NCBI RefSeq assembly: GCF_017068455.1
Contig: NZ_CP070608.1
Coordinates: 1,093,488 to 1,157,487 of the forward strand
From: Fulvivirga lutea
GTDB taxonomy: Bacteria > Bacteroidota > Bacteroidia > Cytophagales > Cyclobacteriaceae
Reading direction: 5' to 3'
DNA: 64,000 nucleotides
Each line of letters starts with the position of its first letter. Position 1 is the first letter of the stretch. The notes beneath the pieces were generated by a model, which searched no databases, was not told where the DNA came from, and was given only the letters and a program-made list of their open reading frames with translations. The position numbers and the translations under genes were made by a program. Below are positions 44,846-54,608 of the stretch, one piece after another.

Positions 44846-45730
44846 CTAGTTGGAGGTCTTTGCAGGGGCGAAATCGATAATAACGGGAGTAATGGTATAG
44901 CCTTCCTTTTCTAATAAACTCACCAATCCTGATTCGCCTATAATATGAGGTACACCTAACGCGAAAAATGTAGGTTTTGATTTAATGAGTTTAACCACAT
45001 CCGGCAGCCACTTTTCGGTTCTGTTGTCGTAATATACTTCTTTAAATTTCTCGCTTTCATTGGTGGCTTTAAATGTTTCTTCTTTCACTACTTCCATGTT
45101 CTGCTCTTTCATGTAAGCGCGCACCATTTTATTATAATCACTTAAATGGTCGTCAAAATTATTGATAGTATATTTTAGAGCTTCTATCTGATCTTCAATT
45201 GGAAATTGTTCAAATGCAGCAATTTCTTCATCCACATCACTCAGGCTATTGAACTTTAGCCTGTTGTCTTTGGCTATATCTTCAAGCTCCCTTTCCGGAT
45301 AAGTAATGTTGTACTGTAACGTGAGTGCAGTAGTAGCTGTTACTAAAATAATAGGCTGCAACTTGCTGTAGAAATTGTCATAGGCCTGATTTCTGCCACC
45401 ATACTCCTCAATTATTGCTCTGAGCTGCTTTTGCTCTTCTTCAGTTAGGTATTTATTTACTGTACCGTCATTAGGAATTTTAACAGCCTCAGTAAATTTT
45501 TGCTGTGTTTTCCTGCGTAAATCTGTTTTTGTCACAAATACCCTGCTTGCAATAATTGCGTTTTTCACCTCATCCGGCACAAAATAGCCAAATTTGGGTA
45601 AGAAATTAATAGTACCAAACAGGTAAGAAGGTTCATTTAACCCATTACCTTCAATTTTATACAATGCCGATTGATGTTGTGCAGTTAAGGTTGTTGCACA
45701 AATTAAAACCAATAAAAGAGATCTAATCAC
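44846..45730 (-). CDS. TraB/GumN family protein
   Basis: A 294-residue protein with a signal peptide (MIRSLLLVLICATTLTAQHQ). It carries the family's N-terminal motif ALYKIEGNGLNEPSYLFGTI and the C-terminal FFALGVPHIIGESGLVSLLE, with KEGYTITPV closing the domain. The usual N-terminal GT..H block has FGTINFLPKF where many members have FGTMH, so the first His is replaced. TraB/GumN (DUF3352-related) proteins are putative metalloproteases; activity here is uncertain given that change. Not clearly in an operon. Confidence 0.86.
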   Translation of the reverse strand: MIRSLLLVLICATTLTAQHQSALYKIEGNGLNEPSYLFGTINFLPKFGYFVPDEVKNAIIASRVFVTKTDLRRKTQQKFTEAVKIPNDGTVNKYLTEEEQKQLRAIIEEYGGRNQAYDNFYSKLQPIILVTATTALTLQYNITYPERELEDIAKDNRLKFNSLSDVDEEIAAFEQFPIEDQIEALKYTINNFDDHLSDYNKMVRAYMKEQNMEVVKEETFKATNESEKFKEVYYDNRTEKWLPDVVKLIKSKPTFFALGVPHIIGESGLVSLLEKEGYTITPVIIDFAPAKTSN

Positions 45731-45851
45731 AATACTTCAACTTAAATTTCCTTCTAATATAAAAGAATCAATCAGTTGATGCATGCACTTTTTATAAAGA
45801 CGGCATAATTTATCTGTTATTAGCCAAAATTTTCGATAAAAAACAGACATT

Positions 45852-46079
45852 TTACTCATTGCGTAATGACTGAACCGGGTTAGCAATAGCAGCTTTAACT
45901 GTTTGATATCCAACGGATAGCAAAGCAATAAACACAACCGATAAAGCCGCTGTAACAAAGAATAATGGATTCATATCAATCCGATAAGTAAAGGAGTTTA
46001 GCCATCCATTCATAATTAACCAGGCCAAAGGCCATGCAATAATATTGGCTATCAAGACGTAACTAATCAAATAAAATTT
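45852..46079 (-). pseudogene. Relic of an FtsX-type ABC permease (C-terminal end only)
   Basis: The reading frame encodes about 75 residues aligning with the last part of the intact permease at 41798. LIANIIAWPLAWLIMNGWLN matches its LIASPLAWFAMNKWLAGF, and VKAAIANPVQSLRNE matches its VKAALQNPTNSLKNE. The frame is closed upstream by a stop (46080-46082), and no N-terminal domains remain. It is therefore a truncated copy of a once larger permease gene, with a breakpoint near 46079. Confidence 0.85.
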
Positions 46080-46149
46080 TTAAAGTAGATCAAAATTGAG
46101 TTTGACGCATTTGAACTTTATAAGTAAGATTATTAAAACGGCTTGTGAA

Positions 46150-46884
46150 TTATTTTCGGAGATGAAAAATCATGCGATCTGATTCTTCTGCTTGGTAAGG
46201 TGCTAAAGAGTAGTCTCCAAATATATGTTCAATAGATAAACCAGCCTCAAGGAAAAAGTCTAGAAAATCTTTTCTACGTAGTGCTTTCACCTTCTCCTGA
46301 AAATGATATTGCTTACCACCATCATTAAATTCAATGTCTTTTATGATATAGTCATCAGCACTCAGATGTTTCGAAATTTCAAAGACAATTTTACCTATTC
46401 GCTTGGTCTCATTAGGCTTTAGATGATGCACGACCGTGTAAGGATTCAAAAAATCTAATATGAAGATACCGCCCGGTTTGAGGCTATCAGCCACTGATTT
46501 AATTGCTTTTAGATGTTCCTCTTTTGTTTCAAAATAGCCGAAGCTGGTAAAGAGATTTAGTACAAAATCAAACTCTTGATGCGCAAATGACTCACGCATA
46601 TCATGAATATCAAAATGCAATCTTTCATTTTCGTATTGCTTAGCATACTCAATGTTTTGTGAAGATAAATCAACGCCCACAACATCATATCCTTTCTTAT
46701 TTAGATAGATACTATGCCTACCCTTTCCACACGCTAAATCCAGAATCTTGTGCGATTTATTCACCTCAAGATAGTCCGTCAGGTTATCTATAAATGCTTG
46801 CGCTTCTTCATGATCTCTGTGTTTGTACAACACATGATAATAGGGGGAATCAAACCACTCGCCAAACCACTCTTTTTTGCTCAT
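46150..46884 (-). CDS. Class I SAM-dependent methyltransferase
   Basis: A 244-residue protein with motif I KILDLACGKGRHSIYLNKKG (about residues 40-59), motif II YDVVGVDLSSQNIEYAKQ, and the post-motif FVLNLFTSFGYF and LKPGGIFILDFLNPY. The C-terminal FQEKVKALRRKDFLDFF is typical of the Bacteroidota group with an N-terminal EWFDSPYYHVLYKHRD. The substrate is unknown. It overlaps the ApbE gene by 4 bases, so the two are co-translated. Confidence 0.87.
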   Translation of the reverse strand: MSKKEWFGEWFDSPYYHVLYKHRDHEEAQAFIDNLTDYLEVNKSHKILDLACGKGRHSIYLNKKGYDVVGVDLSSQNIEYAKQYENERLHFDIHDMRESFAHQEFDFVLNLFTSFGYFETKEEHLKAIKSVADSLKPGGIFILDFLNPYTVVHHLKPNETKRIGKIVFEISKHLSADDYIIKDIEFNDGGKQYHFQEKVKALRRKDFLDFFLEAGLSIEHIFGDYSLAPYQAEESDRMIFHLRK

Positions 46885-47912
46885 TGTGTCTTTTCAATGC
46901 TATTTTCAATTCCCGCTGTGGCGAAAGCCGATATGCTTCCATCATCATTACTGAACAATAAGTAAGCATCGTATTCTTTATGATTTTCTAAAAACTGAAT
47001 GGTTGTTTCCTTACCCATAACCATAAACGCAGTAGCCAACGCATCGGCCTCATGGCAGGTGGGGGCAAAAACAGAAGCACTCAGCAGCTTATGTTCTATC
47101 GGATAGCCCGTCTTTGGGTCAATGGTATGGCCATACTTTACGCCCTCCACAATATGATAATTAAAGTAATTTCCACTTGTTGCTAATGCCTGATCTTTGA
47201 GCTGAACTATCGCAAAAAATTTCTGTTGCAGCTCATCAGAATCAGGATGTAAAATACCAACAGACCATGACTTATTGCTAGCCACATTTTTACCTTTTAC
47301 ACGAACTTCCCCACCAATCTCAACAAAATAGTTTTCAATGTTTTTTGACTCAAGATATTCAGCCACTACATCTACTCCATAACCTTTAGCCGAAGCACTA
47401 AAACTGATGTTTACTCTTGAATCAGATTTAGTAACAATGTCATTCGTGAATGATACTTTTTCATATCCAACAAATTGACTTAACGAATCTATATAAACGG
47501 AATCTGGGATAAAACCATCCTCCGGGCCAAACCCCCATGCATTGATATAAGGGCCAATACTAGGATCGAAAGCTCCTTCCGTTTTTTCGTAAATGTCTTT
47601 AGACACAGATAGCGCCTCGTAAAAAAAAGGAAGTTTAAATTGGAATTCATCACTTGTATTGAACTTGCTTATTTCTGATGTTGGGATGTAGGTGTTCAGA
47701 CTTTGATTAAACACCACTAAAAGGCTATCAACTTCTTTTTTGAAATTCCTTTTCTTGGGATCTGCGTATTTTACATTGTAGGTAATAGGTCCCATCGTTT
47801 TACCCTGAAACCAGATCAGCTCGGCAGTTTTATCCTGGCGGTAATGCCATACTAAAAACATGGCCGAGAATAAACCTAAAGTGTATAAGATGTTTTTCCA
47901 ACGTAGAGTCAT
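46881..47912 (-). CDS. apbE: FAD:protein FMN transferase (ApbE)
   Basis: A 343-residue protein with an N-terminal hydrophobic helix (LYTLGLFSAMFLVWHY) for export or anchoring. ApbE motifs include FQGKTMGPITYNVKYADPK near the start, ARPS-like VNISFSASAKGYGVDVVAEY, YFVEIGGEVRVKGKN, TSGNYFNYH, and YGHTIDPKTGYPIEHKLLSA with the metal site, then CHEADALATAFMVMG. It transfers FMN to Thr/Ser of exported proteins such as NqrB/C or RnfG. No Nqr genes are in the window. Its transcript continues into the methyltransferase. Confidence 0.93.
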   Translation of the reverse strand: MTLRWKNILYTLGLFSAMFLVWHYRQDKTAELIWFQGKTMGPITYNVKYADPKKRNFKKEVDSLLVVFNQSLNTYIPTSEISKFNTSDEFQFKLPFFYEALSVSKDIYEKTEGAFDPSIGPYINAWGFGPEDGFIPDSVYIDSLSQFVGYEKVSFTNDIVTKSDSRVNISFSASAKGYGVDVVAEYLESKNIENYFVEIGGEVRVKGKNVASNKSWSVGILHPDSDELQQKFFAIVQLKDQALATSGNYFNYHIVEGVKYGHTIDPKTGYPIEHKLLSASVFAPTCHEADALATAFMVMGKETTIQFLENHKEYDAYLLFSNDDGSISAFATAGIENSIEKTQ

Positions 47913-47985
47913 TGCACTAAAATTTGCTGCAAATTAATGAAATTGGAATGGCTAATGTTTACTTTAGCACAGTAAATGCCGGAAT

Positions 47986-49014
47986 ATGAGAGAAGATTAT
48001 CTACAAGCTGATGACGACCATTTTGGACCTGAAGAAAAGGAGTTTGAAAGAGCACTCAGGCCGTTAAGTTTTAGCGATTTCACTGGTCAGCAGAAAGTTG
48101 TAGATAACATCAAAGTATTTGTTCAGGCTGCCAAGAAAAGAGGTGAGCCGTTAGACCATGTACTTTTACATGGCCCTCCCGGTCTGGGTAAAACCACTCT
48201 TTCTCATATTATTGCTAACGAGCTGAACACCAATATTAAAGTTACTTCAGGGCCAATTTTGGATAAACCCGGAGATTTGGCCGGACTTCTCACTAACCTG
48301 GAGGATAATGATGTTCTTTTTATTGATGAAATCCATCGATTAAATCCTATTGTGGAGGAGTATTTGTACTCTGCAATGGAGGATTTTAAGATTGATATCA
48401 TGTTGGACTCAGGGCCCAGTGCGAGAACAGTTCAAATCACGCTATCGCCATTTACCTTAATAGGCGCAACAACGCGCTCTGGTCTATTAACTTCTCCTTT
48501 GAGAGCTAGATTTGGTATCAACTCAAGGTTAGAGTATTACGATGCCGATCTGCTATCAAACATTGTTGAAAGGTCTTGCAGTATTTTAAGCACTTCAATA
48601 GACAGAGATGCTGCCATAGAAATTGCCAGAAGAAGCAGAGGTACACCTAGAATAGCCAACAACTTATTAAGAAGAACACGCGACTTTGCCGAAATAAAAG
48701 GGGATGGTAACATCAACATGGAAATTGCAAAAATGGCACTTAGTGCTTTGGATGTAGATGACCATGGATTAGATGATATGGATAATCGTATTCTTTCGAC
48801 AATCATTGAAAAATTTAAAGGTGGGCCTGTAGGAATTTCTACCATCGCCACTGCTTGTGGAGAAGAGGCTGAAACTATTGAAGAAGTCTATGAGCCTTTT
48901 TTAATTAAGGAAGGTTACATTAAAAGAACATCGCGAGGTAGAGAAGCAACGGAGCTTGCCTATAAACATTTAAAAATTGTTCCTCCTACTCGAACTGGGG
49001 GTCTTTTTGACTAA
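47986..49014 (+). CDS. ruvB: Holliday junction helicase RuvB
   Basis: A 342-residue AAA+ protein. It has the start [20 protein letters not shown], Walker [21 protein letters not shown], Walker [12 protein letters not shown], sensor 1 [20 protein letters not shown], arginine finger region [17 protein letters not shown], and the C-terminal winged helix [20 protein letters not shown] ending [20 protein letters not shown]. It drives branch migration with RuvA/RuvC. Its promoter faces the apbE gene. Confidence 0.98.
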   Translation: MREDYLQADDDHFGPEEKEFERALRPLSFSDFTGQQKVVDNIKVFVQAAKKRGEPLDHVLLHGPPGLGKTTLSHIIANELNTNIKVTSGPILDKPGDLAGLLTNLEDNDVLFIDEIHRLNPIVEEYLYSAMEDFKIDIMLDSGPSARTVQITLSPFTLIGATTRSGLLTSPLRARFGINSRLEYYDADLLSNIVERSCSILSTSIDRDAAIEIARRSRGTPRIANNLLRRTRDFAEIKGDGNINMEIAKMALSALDVDDHGLDDMDNRILSTIIEKFKGGPVGISTIATACGEEAETIEEVYEPFLIKEGYIKRTSRGREATELAYKHLKIVPPTRTGGLFD

Positions 49015-49098
49015 TCAAGGAATATTTTTTTCAATTTTTGTTAACATTCTGTAATAATTTTCGTCTAACAGGTACTAACTGATCAAATCAGTAAGAAA

Positions 49099-49302
49099 AT
49101 GAAAACCCAACAACACAGAACTTTAATTATTGTATTAGGCGTGGCGATTGCAGTATGTGTATCCCTATTTACATTAAACTCTAAAGCCGCTGATAAAAAT
49201 GAAGCACAGGTAAATATGCTTTCTAAGTATAAATCTACAGTGCCGTTGATTACTGAACCTTTATATATTTTGGTAAAGGGTCTCAATATCGTGAATAAGT
49301 AA
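49099..49302 (+). CDS. Small exported protein, unknown
   Basis: A 67-residue protein with a convincing signal or anchor sequence ([20 protein letters not shown], then [11 protein letters not shown]) and a short tail with [19 protein letters not shown]. No family recognised. It sits between ruvB and queG on the same strand; both flanking gaps are short (84 and 43 bases), so it may share the ruvB-queG transcript. Confidence 0.5.
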   Translation: MKTQQHRTLIIVLGVAIAVCVSLFTLNSKAADKNEAQVNMLSKYKSTVPLITEPLYILVKGLNIVNK

Positions 49303-49345
49303 TATTTCCATTGCTGGAACAGTTAGAGCGGCTATCTTTGATAAG

Positions 49346-50284
49346 ATGGCTAATTTAACTGCAGATAAGCACACTCGAATAATAAAACAAAAAGCCCATG
49401 AAATGGGCTTTTCTTTTTGTGGTATATCCAAAGCCAGGTACTTAGAAGAAGAAGCAAACAAGTTGGAAAACTGGCTGAAACGAGGCTATCAGGGAAAAAT
49501 GAGTTACTTAGAAAATCATTTTGACAAGCGCCTCGACCCCACAAAGCTAGTACCGGGAGCAAAATCGGTTATCTCATTGGTTTACAACTATTATCCTAAA
49601 GAAGATTTAGCGAATGAAAACACTTATAAAATAGCTAAGTATGCTTATGGTAAAGACTACCATTTTGTTATCAAGGATAAGCTCAAAGGATTTTTAGAAG
49701 ACTTAAGAGAGAATATTGGAGAGATTTCGGGTAGAGTTTTTGTAGATAGTGCTCCTGTGATGGAGCGCCAATGGGCAACACAATCAGGCGTAGGTTGGAT
49801 AGGTAAAAATAGCCTGCTTTTAAATCGCTCTATGGGTAGCTTTTTCTTTTTAGCAGAATTAATACTTGATCTTGAACTTACGTATGATGGACCAGCACAA
49901 GATTATTGTGGCACTTGTACCGCATGTATGGATGCCTGTCCGACAGATGCTATTCCGGAACCTTATGTAGTTGACGGTAGTAAATGCATCTCATACTTAA
50001 CTATTGAATTAAAGGATAATATTCCATCAGAGTTTAAAGGCCAAATGCAGGACTGGATATTTGGGTGTGATATCTGCCAGGATGTATGTCCTTGGAACAG
50101 ATTTTCTAAACCTCATTCTGAGCCTCAGTTTGAACCTCACCATGATTTAAAAGAGATGACTAAATCAGATTGGGAGGAAATGACAGAAGAAGTATTTCGG
50201 AAAGTCTTTAAAAAATCAGCAGTAAAGAGAACGAAGTTTAACGGGCTACAAAGGAATATTAAATTCAATTCCCAGAAAAGTTAA
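49346..50284 (+). CDS. queG: Epoxyqueuosine reductase QueG
   Basis: A 312-residue protein with two ferredoxin-type [4Fe-4S] motifs, [16 protein letters not shown] (about residues 190-205) and [14 protein letters not shown] (about 245-258), and the cobalamin domain [56 protein letters not shown]. It reduces epoxyqueuosine to queuosine in tRNA wobble position 34 using B12. It is shorter than E. coli QueG because it lacks the HEAT-like tail. Codons 15-25 overlap a terminator-like hairpin (separate entry), and its 3' end overlaps the convergent small gene by 4 bases. Confidence 0.95.
   Translation: MANLTADKHTRIIKQKAHEMGFSFCGISKARYLEEEANKLENWLKRGYQGKMSYLENHFDKRLDPTKLVPGAKSVISLVYNYYPKEDLANENTYKIAKYAYGKDYHFVIKDKLKGFLEDLRENIGEISGRVFVDSAPVMERQWATQSGVGWIGKNSLLLNRSMGSFFFLAELILDLELTYDGPAQDYCGTCTACMDACPTDAIPEPYVVDGSKCISYLTIELKDNIPSEFKGQMQDWIFGCDICQDVCPWNRFSKPHSEPQFEPHHDLKEMTKSDWEEMTEEVFRKVFKKSAVKRTKFNGLQRNIKFNSQKS
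49390..49418 (+). terminator. Terminator-like hairpin inside the queG coding region
   Basis: A perfect 10-bp stem AAAAGCCCAT/ATGGGCTTTT has a GAA loop and is followed by CTTTTT, a textbook intrinsic terminator. It sits 44 bases after the queG start codon and encodes part of the conserved N-terminal helix. It could end the upstream ruvB/small-gene transcript and attenuate queG (inference). Confidence 0.6.
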
Positions 50285-50463
50285 TGGGTAAAGCACCGCT
50301 GCAATACTAGCTGATGTGATTCTCCATAATTAAAATAGCACCATTTTCTGAGTTCTTCAATTTCTTCTGCTACCAATGATTTTATGGCTTTTTTCAATTC
50401 CTTTTCAAAAAGCTTCAGGTCAAAACTTACTTTATCGAGAATTGTCTTAAAATATTCTAGCAT
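50281..50463 (-). CDS. Small conserved-looking protein, unknown
   Basis: A 60-residue protein, mostly helical and charged ([40 protein letters not shown], then [17 protein letters not shown]). The composition and two spaced Cys look like a real small protein; I recall similar short hypothetical proteins in Bacteroidota but cannot name a family. It converges on queG with a 4-base overlap. The region upstream is divergent from batD. Confidence 0.55.
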   Translation of the reverse strand: MLEYFKTILDKVSFDLKLFEKELKKAIKSLVAEEIEELRKWCYFNYGESHQLVLQRCFTH

Positions 50464-50544
50464 GATTGATATGGTATTCTGATTGATTTATCAAAATTAA
50501 CAACCTTTAATAAAGTATTCGTTAATGCATTATTAAGATTGCCA

Positions 50545-50552
50545 TACATTTG
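50545..50552 (+). promoter_or_regulatory. -7 box TACATTTG for batD
   Basis: TACATTTG matches TAnnTTTG and lies 34 bases upstream of the ATG at 50587. It overlaps the first codons of the longer open frame beginning at 50539, ruling that start out. Confidence 0.55.
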
Positions 50553-50586
50553 TACGTTAGTAACGATAAGAAGGATTCAAAGAGAT

Positions 50587-52032
50587 ATGAAGAGTTGGAT
50601 ATTTACATTTTGTTTTGTCTTAACCGGACTATGTTCAAAAGTTATAGCTCAGGAGATTGATGTTAAGTTAGGACCCAACGAAATCGGTGAAAATCAGGCC
50701 TGGACAATAACCATCACTGTATCTAACGAGCGATTGCAGAGCTATGATGATTTCCCTGATATTGAAGGATTTCAAAAAAGAGGGACTTCTTCATCCTCCA
50801 GTACGCAAATAATCAATGGCCAGATATCATCATCGCAAAGTATTACCATGACCTATGTGCCACAGCGACAAGGGCAGGTAAATGTACCAGCATTCACGAT
50901 GACAGTAAATGGAAAGAAAATTTCTTCACCCGGTACCACCGTAAAAGTGGGCGCACCAGTACAACGCCAAAGAAGCCGGGATCCTTTCAGAAGTTTATTT
51001 GACAGAGACCCTTTTGATGATTTTGGTGGTCGTGGAGAAACTGAATTTATAGATATTGATGAAGATGCTTTTCTAGCGCTTACCACTAATAAAAAAGAAA
51101 TTTATGTTGGTGAAGGAGTTACGGCTACATTATCATTCTTTGTTGCAGAAAGCAACAGAGCGCCATTGCAGTTTTACGAGTTGGGTAAACAACTATCAGG
51201 GATATTAAAAGACTTGCGCCCAGAAAACTGTTGGGAAGAGAATTTTAATATCGAAAACATCAATGGTGAGTCAGTTGAAATTAATAGAAAGCGATATACT
51301 CAGTATAAAATTTATCAAGGGGCTTTTTATCCACTGAATGCTGAGAACATTAATTTCCCTCAAGTTGGATTAGAAATGATTAAGTATAAGGTTGCTAGAA
51401 ACCCTTCATTCTTTGGCCAGAACAGGCAGGAAGATTTTAAGACATTCTATTCAAAGCCAAAAACAGTAAAAGTCAAACAACTTCCTCCACACCCACTCAA
51501 GGATCAGGTGGCTGTAGGTGATTACCATTTATCTGAGGATATTAATCAAACGGAGACCGAAACGGGCCAGAGCTTTTCTTATCAATTTGGTATATATGGT
51601 GAGGGCAATGTATCTGCGGTAAATAAACCAATGATAGACTCTGACAATAATTTCGATTTTTATGAACCAAACGTCACCCAAAATATAAATAGAAGAGGCG
51701 GCAGAGTTACAGGTTCTAAATCCTTTAGCTATTATGGTATTCCAAAAGAGCCGGGAGAATATAAACTGGGCGATTACTTTCAGTGGGTTTTCTTCAATCC
51801 AAACAACGGCAAATACGATACGCTGAAATCAGAAAAGGTACTCAGTGTGATTGGTGAGAGTAAGAAGAATGAATCAATTCAATCTAATGATCTAGGGTCT
51901 TTCTATGATGAAATAGAATTTGCAGATAATACACTGGAAAGTCTCGATAATGACGATTGGATTCAATTATTGGCCAACCTTTTAATTTTAGGTATGTTAG
52001 TAACCTCTGCGGTAATATTCTTAAAGAAATAA
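50587..52032 (+). CDS. batD: BatD family protein
   Basis: A 481-residue protein. The start at ATG 50587 gives a clean signal peptide (SWIFTFCFVLTGLCSKVIAQ). The exported region has BatD patterns: EIDVKLGPNEIGENQAWTIT, QKRGTSSSSSTQIINGQISS, YVPQRQGQVNVPAFTMTVNG, AFLALTTNKKEIYVGEGVTA and the repeat beginning FSYQFGIYGEGNVSAVNKP. The protein ends in a membrane helix (LLANLLILGMLVTSAVIFL). In Bacteroidota, Bat proteins are associated with aerotolerance and with a MoxR/VWA envelope complex. No BatA/B/C genes are adjacent here. AroC follows after 18 bases. Confidence 0.88.
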   Translation: MKSWIFTFCFVLTGLCSKVIAQEIDVKLGPNEIGENQAWTITITVSNERLQSYDDFPDIEGFQKRGTSSSSSTQIINGQISSSQSITMTYVPQRQGQVNVPAFTMTVNGKKISSPGTTVKVGAPVQRQRSRDPFRSLFDRDPFDDFGGRGETEFIDIDEDAFLALTTNKKEIYVGEGVTATLSFFVAESNRAPLQFYELGKQLSGILKDLRPENCWEENFNIENINGESVEINRKRYTQYKIYQGAFYPLNAENINFPQVGLEMIKYKVARNPSFFGQNRQEDFKTFYSKPKTVKVKQLPPHPLKDQVAVGDYHLSEDINQTETETGQSFSYQFGIYGEGNVSAVNKPMIDSDNNFDFYEPNVTQNINRRGGRVTGSKSFSYYGIPKEPGEYKLGDYFQWVFFNPNNGKYDTLKSEKVLSVIGESKKNESIQSNDLGSFYDEIEFADNTLESLDNDDWIQLLANLLILGMLVTSAVIFLKK

Positions 52033-52050
52033 CTAACAATTAACTAAGTC

Positions 52051-53127
52051 GTGGGAAATTCATTCGGTCAACTTTTTAAAATCACAACATTTGGAGAGTC
52101 TCATGGTGCAGCGATTGGTGTTACCATTGATGGGTGTCCGGCAGGCATTCAGTTAGATGAAAAATTCATTCAATCGGAATTGGATAGAAGGAAACCGGGA
52201 CAATCCAAAATAACCACCCAAAGAAAAGAAGAAGATAAGTTTGAAATTTTATCGGGAGTTTTTGAAGGCAGAAGTACGGGAATGCCAATTGCCATTTTAA
52301 TCCGTAATAAAGATGCGAAGAGCAAAGATTATTCTCATATAGCAGATAAATTCAGGCCCTCTCATGCAGACTATACCTACGAGAAAAAGTATGGCTTGCG
52401 AGATTACCGTGGTGGAGGTAGAAGTTCGGCCAGAGAAACCGCAGCCAGAGTTGCTGCCGGAGCAATAGCGAAACTCTTTTTGAAAAGTATTGGTGTAGAT
52501 GTAAATGCCTATGTTTCGAAGGTTGGAGATGTATCAGCACCTCATTACACCCAACTAGATATATCCAAAACTGAGAGTAATATCGTTCGTTGCCCGGATC
52601 AGAAAACGGCCGATAGAATGATTGAGTTAATCGACTCAGTGCGTAAAGATCAGGATACTATAGGTGGGGTGGTTACTGGAATTATTAAAGGAACTCCTGT
52701 GGGACTTGGTGAGCCGGTTTTTGACAAGCTGCATGCCGAGCTTGGTAAGGCAATGCTAAGTATAAATGCGGTGAAAGGTTTTGAATATGGTAGTGGCTTT
52801 CATGGAACAACTATGAGAGGGTCTCAGCATAATGATGAATATATAAAAGAAGGAAATCAGGTAAAGACAAAAACTAATCACTCCGGAGGAATACAAGGGG
52901 GAATTTCCAATGGAGAAGATATTTACTTTAATGTAGCCTTCAAACCTGTGGCCACGATAATGAAGGATCAGCAGAGCGTAGATAAAGAGGGAAATGAAGT
53001 AACCGTTTCTGGCAAGGGAAGGCACGATCCATGTGTTGTTCCTCGCGCAGTGCCTATTGTGGAGGCTATGGCAGCACTAGTTATTGCTGACTTTTATATG
53101 ATAGGCCAATCGGGTAAATTGCGCTAA
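52051..53127 (+). CDS. aroC: Chorismate synthase
   Basis: A 358-residue protein starting at GTG (52051; [20 protein letters not shown]). It has family signatures [62 protein letters not shown] and [20 protein letters not shown]. It converts EPSP to chorismate using reduced FMN, the last step of the shikimate pathway. The start is 18 bases after batD and a symporter follows after 10 bases, so the three are probably co-transcribed though functionally unrelated. Confidence 0.98.
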   Translation: MGNSFGQLFKITTFGESHGAAIGVTIDGCPAGIQLDEKFIQSELDRRKPGQSKITTQRKEEDKFEILSGVFEGRSTGMPIAILIRNKDAKSKDYSHIADKFRPSHADYTYEKKYGLRDYRGGGRSSARETAARVAAGAIAKLFLKSIGVDVNAYVSKVGDVSAPHYTQLDISKTESNIVRCPDQKTADRMIELIDSVRKDQDTIGGVVTGIIKGTPVGLGEPVFDKLHAELGKAMLSINAVKGFEYGSGFHGTTMRGSQHNDEYIKEGNQVKTKTNHSGGIQGGISNGEDIYFNVAFKPVATIMKDQQSVDKEGNEVTVSGKGRHDPCVVPRAVPIVEAMAALVIADFYMIGQSGKLR

Positions 53128-53137
53128 TTTTTAAAAT

Positions 53138-54556
53138 ATGAAGAACTTACCATTACATACTAAGATCATATTAGGGCTTGTAGCAGGAATTATTTGGGCT
53201 TTTGTCTCAAGTTATTTAGGCTGGAATGAGTTTACAATTGATTGGATTGATCCATTTGGGACAATTTTTATAAGACTTCTGAAATACATAGCCGTGCCAT
53301 TGGTATTGTTCTCAATCATTTCAGGTGTTTCTTCACTCACAGATATTTCAAAATTAGGTAGGCTCGGTGCCAAAACACTTATTTTATATTTGACTACCAC
53401 ATTAATAGCAGTAGGTGTAGGTTTAATATTGGTAAATACTGTTAAGCCGGGTGCCATGCTGGATGAAGAACAGCGCATAAAAAACAGAATATCCTACGAA
53501 AAATGGGTGCAAGATACTCCCGGTGTTCCTCAACCGCGCGATGGCAGAAACTTTTTAGAAGACCCAAATCTTCGCTCTAAGGTTGAAGAAGTGATTAGCG
53601 AAAGTGAACTCAAAAAAATGGACGCAAAAAATGCTTCCATTGAAGACAAAATGAGTACGGCTGAAAAGACTAAACAAAAAAGCCCATTGACTTTTATCGT
53701 GGAGATGGTGCCTGAAAATGTAGTGTTGGCCATCTCGGATAACGGGCTTATGCTTCAGGTAATATTCTTCGCCATATTCTTTGGAATAACACTTGTGTTA
53801 ATTCCCGCAGAACAGGCCAAGCCTGTGATAGATTTTGTAAATAGTATTAATGCTGTGTTCCTAAAGATGGTGGATATGGTAATGAAAGCTGCGCCATTTT
53901 TTGTATTTGCCCTGCTCGCTGGGGTGATAGCTAAAATGGCAGATACACCAGCGGAAGTTTTTGAGATATTTAAAGGGCTAGGTTCTTACTCATTAACTTT
54001 GGTAGCGGGTTTATTTTTTATGGTGTTCGTCTTTTATCCATTGATAATTACAGCATTCATTAAAAAATTATCTTACAAAGAGTTTTTTAAGAACATAAGC
54101 CCGGCCCAGTTTTTGGCATTTTCAACAAGCTCAAGTGCAGCAACACTACCGGTTACAATGGAGTGTATTGAAGATAATATGGGTGTATCCAAAAACATCA
54201 GCAGCTTTGTGTTGCCTATTGGTGCAACAGTAAATATGGACGGTACAAGTTTGTACCAGGCTGTAGCTGTAATATTTATGGCGCAAATGCACATGGTAGA
54301 CTTATCCTTGGGTCAACAATTAACGATAGTTTTAACGGCTACATTAGCTTCCATTGGCGCAGCTGCTACACCAAGTGCTGGTTTAGTAATGATGATTATT
54401 GTACTACAATCGGTAGGGTTAAATCCTGCATGGATAGCAATTATATTTCCTGTAGATCGAATCTTAGATATGTGCCGTACGGTTGTGAATGTTACAGGTG
54501 ACGCTACAGTTTCGACCCTTGTGGCGAAATCAGAAGGAGAATTGAGTAAATATTAA
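53138..54556 (+). CDS. Dicarboxylate/amino-acid:cation symporter (DAACS family)
   Basis: A 472-residue protein with about eight helices, beginning LHTKIILGLVAGIIWAFVSS and YIAVPLVLFSIISGVSSLTD. The family hallmarks are the serine-rich hairpin FSTSSSAATLPVT (about residue 325-337), LPIGATVNMDGTSLYQAVAV, ASIGAAATPSAGLVMMIIVL and DRILDMCRTVVNVTGDATVS. It imports glutamate, aspartate or C4-dicarboxylates with Na+/H+. A hydrophilic insert (residues about 105-175, EEQRIKNRISYEKWVQDTPG) is longer than in GltP. A weak hairpin near 54569-54582 with a T-rich tail may end the transcript. Confidence 0.93.
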   Translation: MKNLPLHTKIILGLVAGIIWAFVSSYLGWNEFTIDWIDPFGTIFIRLLKYIAVPLVLFSIISGVSSLTDISKLGRLGAKTLILYLTTTLIAVGVGLILVNTVKPGAMLDEEQRIKNRISYEKWVQDTPGVPQPRDGRNFLEDPNLRSKVEEVISESELKKMDAKNASIEDKMSTAEKTKQKSPLTFIVEMVPENVVLAISDNGLMLQVIFFAIFFGITLVLIPAEQAKPVIDFVNSINAVFLKMVDMVMKAAPFFVFALLAGVIAKMADTPAEVFEIFKGLGSYSLTLVAGLFFMVFVFYPLIITAFIKKLSYKEFFKNISPAQFLAFSTSSSAATLPVTMECIEDNMGVSKNISSFVLPIGATVNMDGTSLYQAVAVIFMAQMHMVDLSLGQQLTIVLTATLASIGAAATPSAGLVMMIIVLQSVGLNPAWIAIIFPVDRILDMCRTVVNVTGDATVSTLVAKSEGELSKY

Positions 54557-54568
54557 ATACCACGAACT

Positions 54569-54590
54569 AATCTGATCGGATTTTGTTTTT
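54569..54590 (+). terminator. Weak terminator candidate after the symporter
   Basis: A short 5-bp stem (AATCT/GGATT with one G-U) around GATC is followed by TTGTTTTTG, 12 bases after the stop codon. Confidence 0.35.
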
Positions 54591-54608
54591 GATCTAAATT
54601 GAAATTTT

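Noticed and set aside
45737..45958. Separate 73-residue minus-strand gene
   Set aside because: It overlaps the permease relic in another frame, is Leu/Cys/Tyr-rich without family features, and is best explained as a shadow frame.
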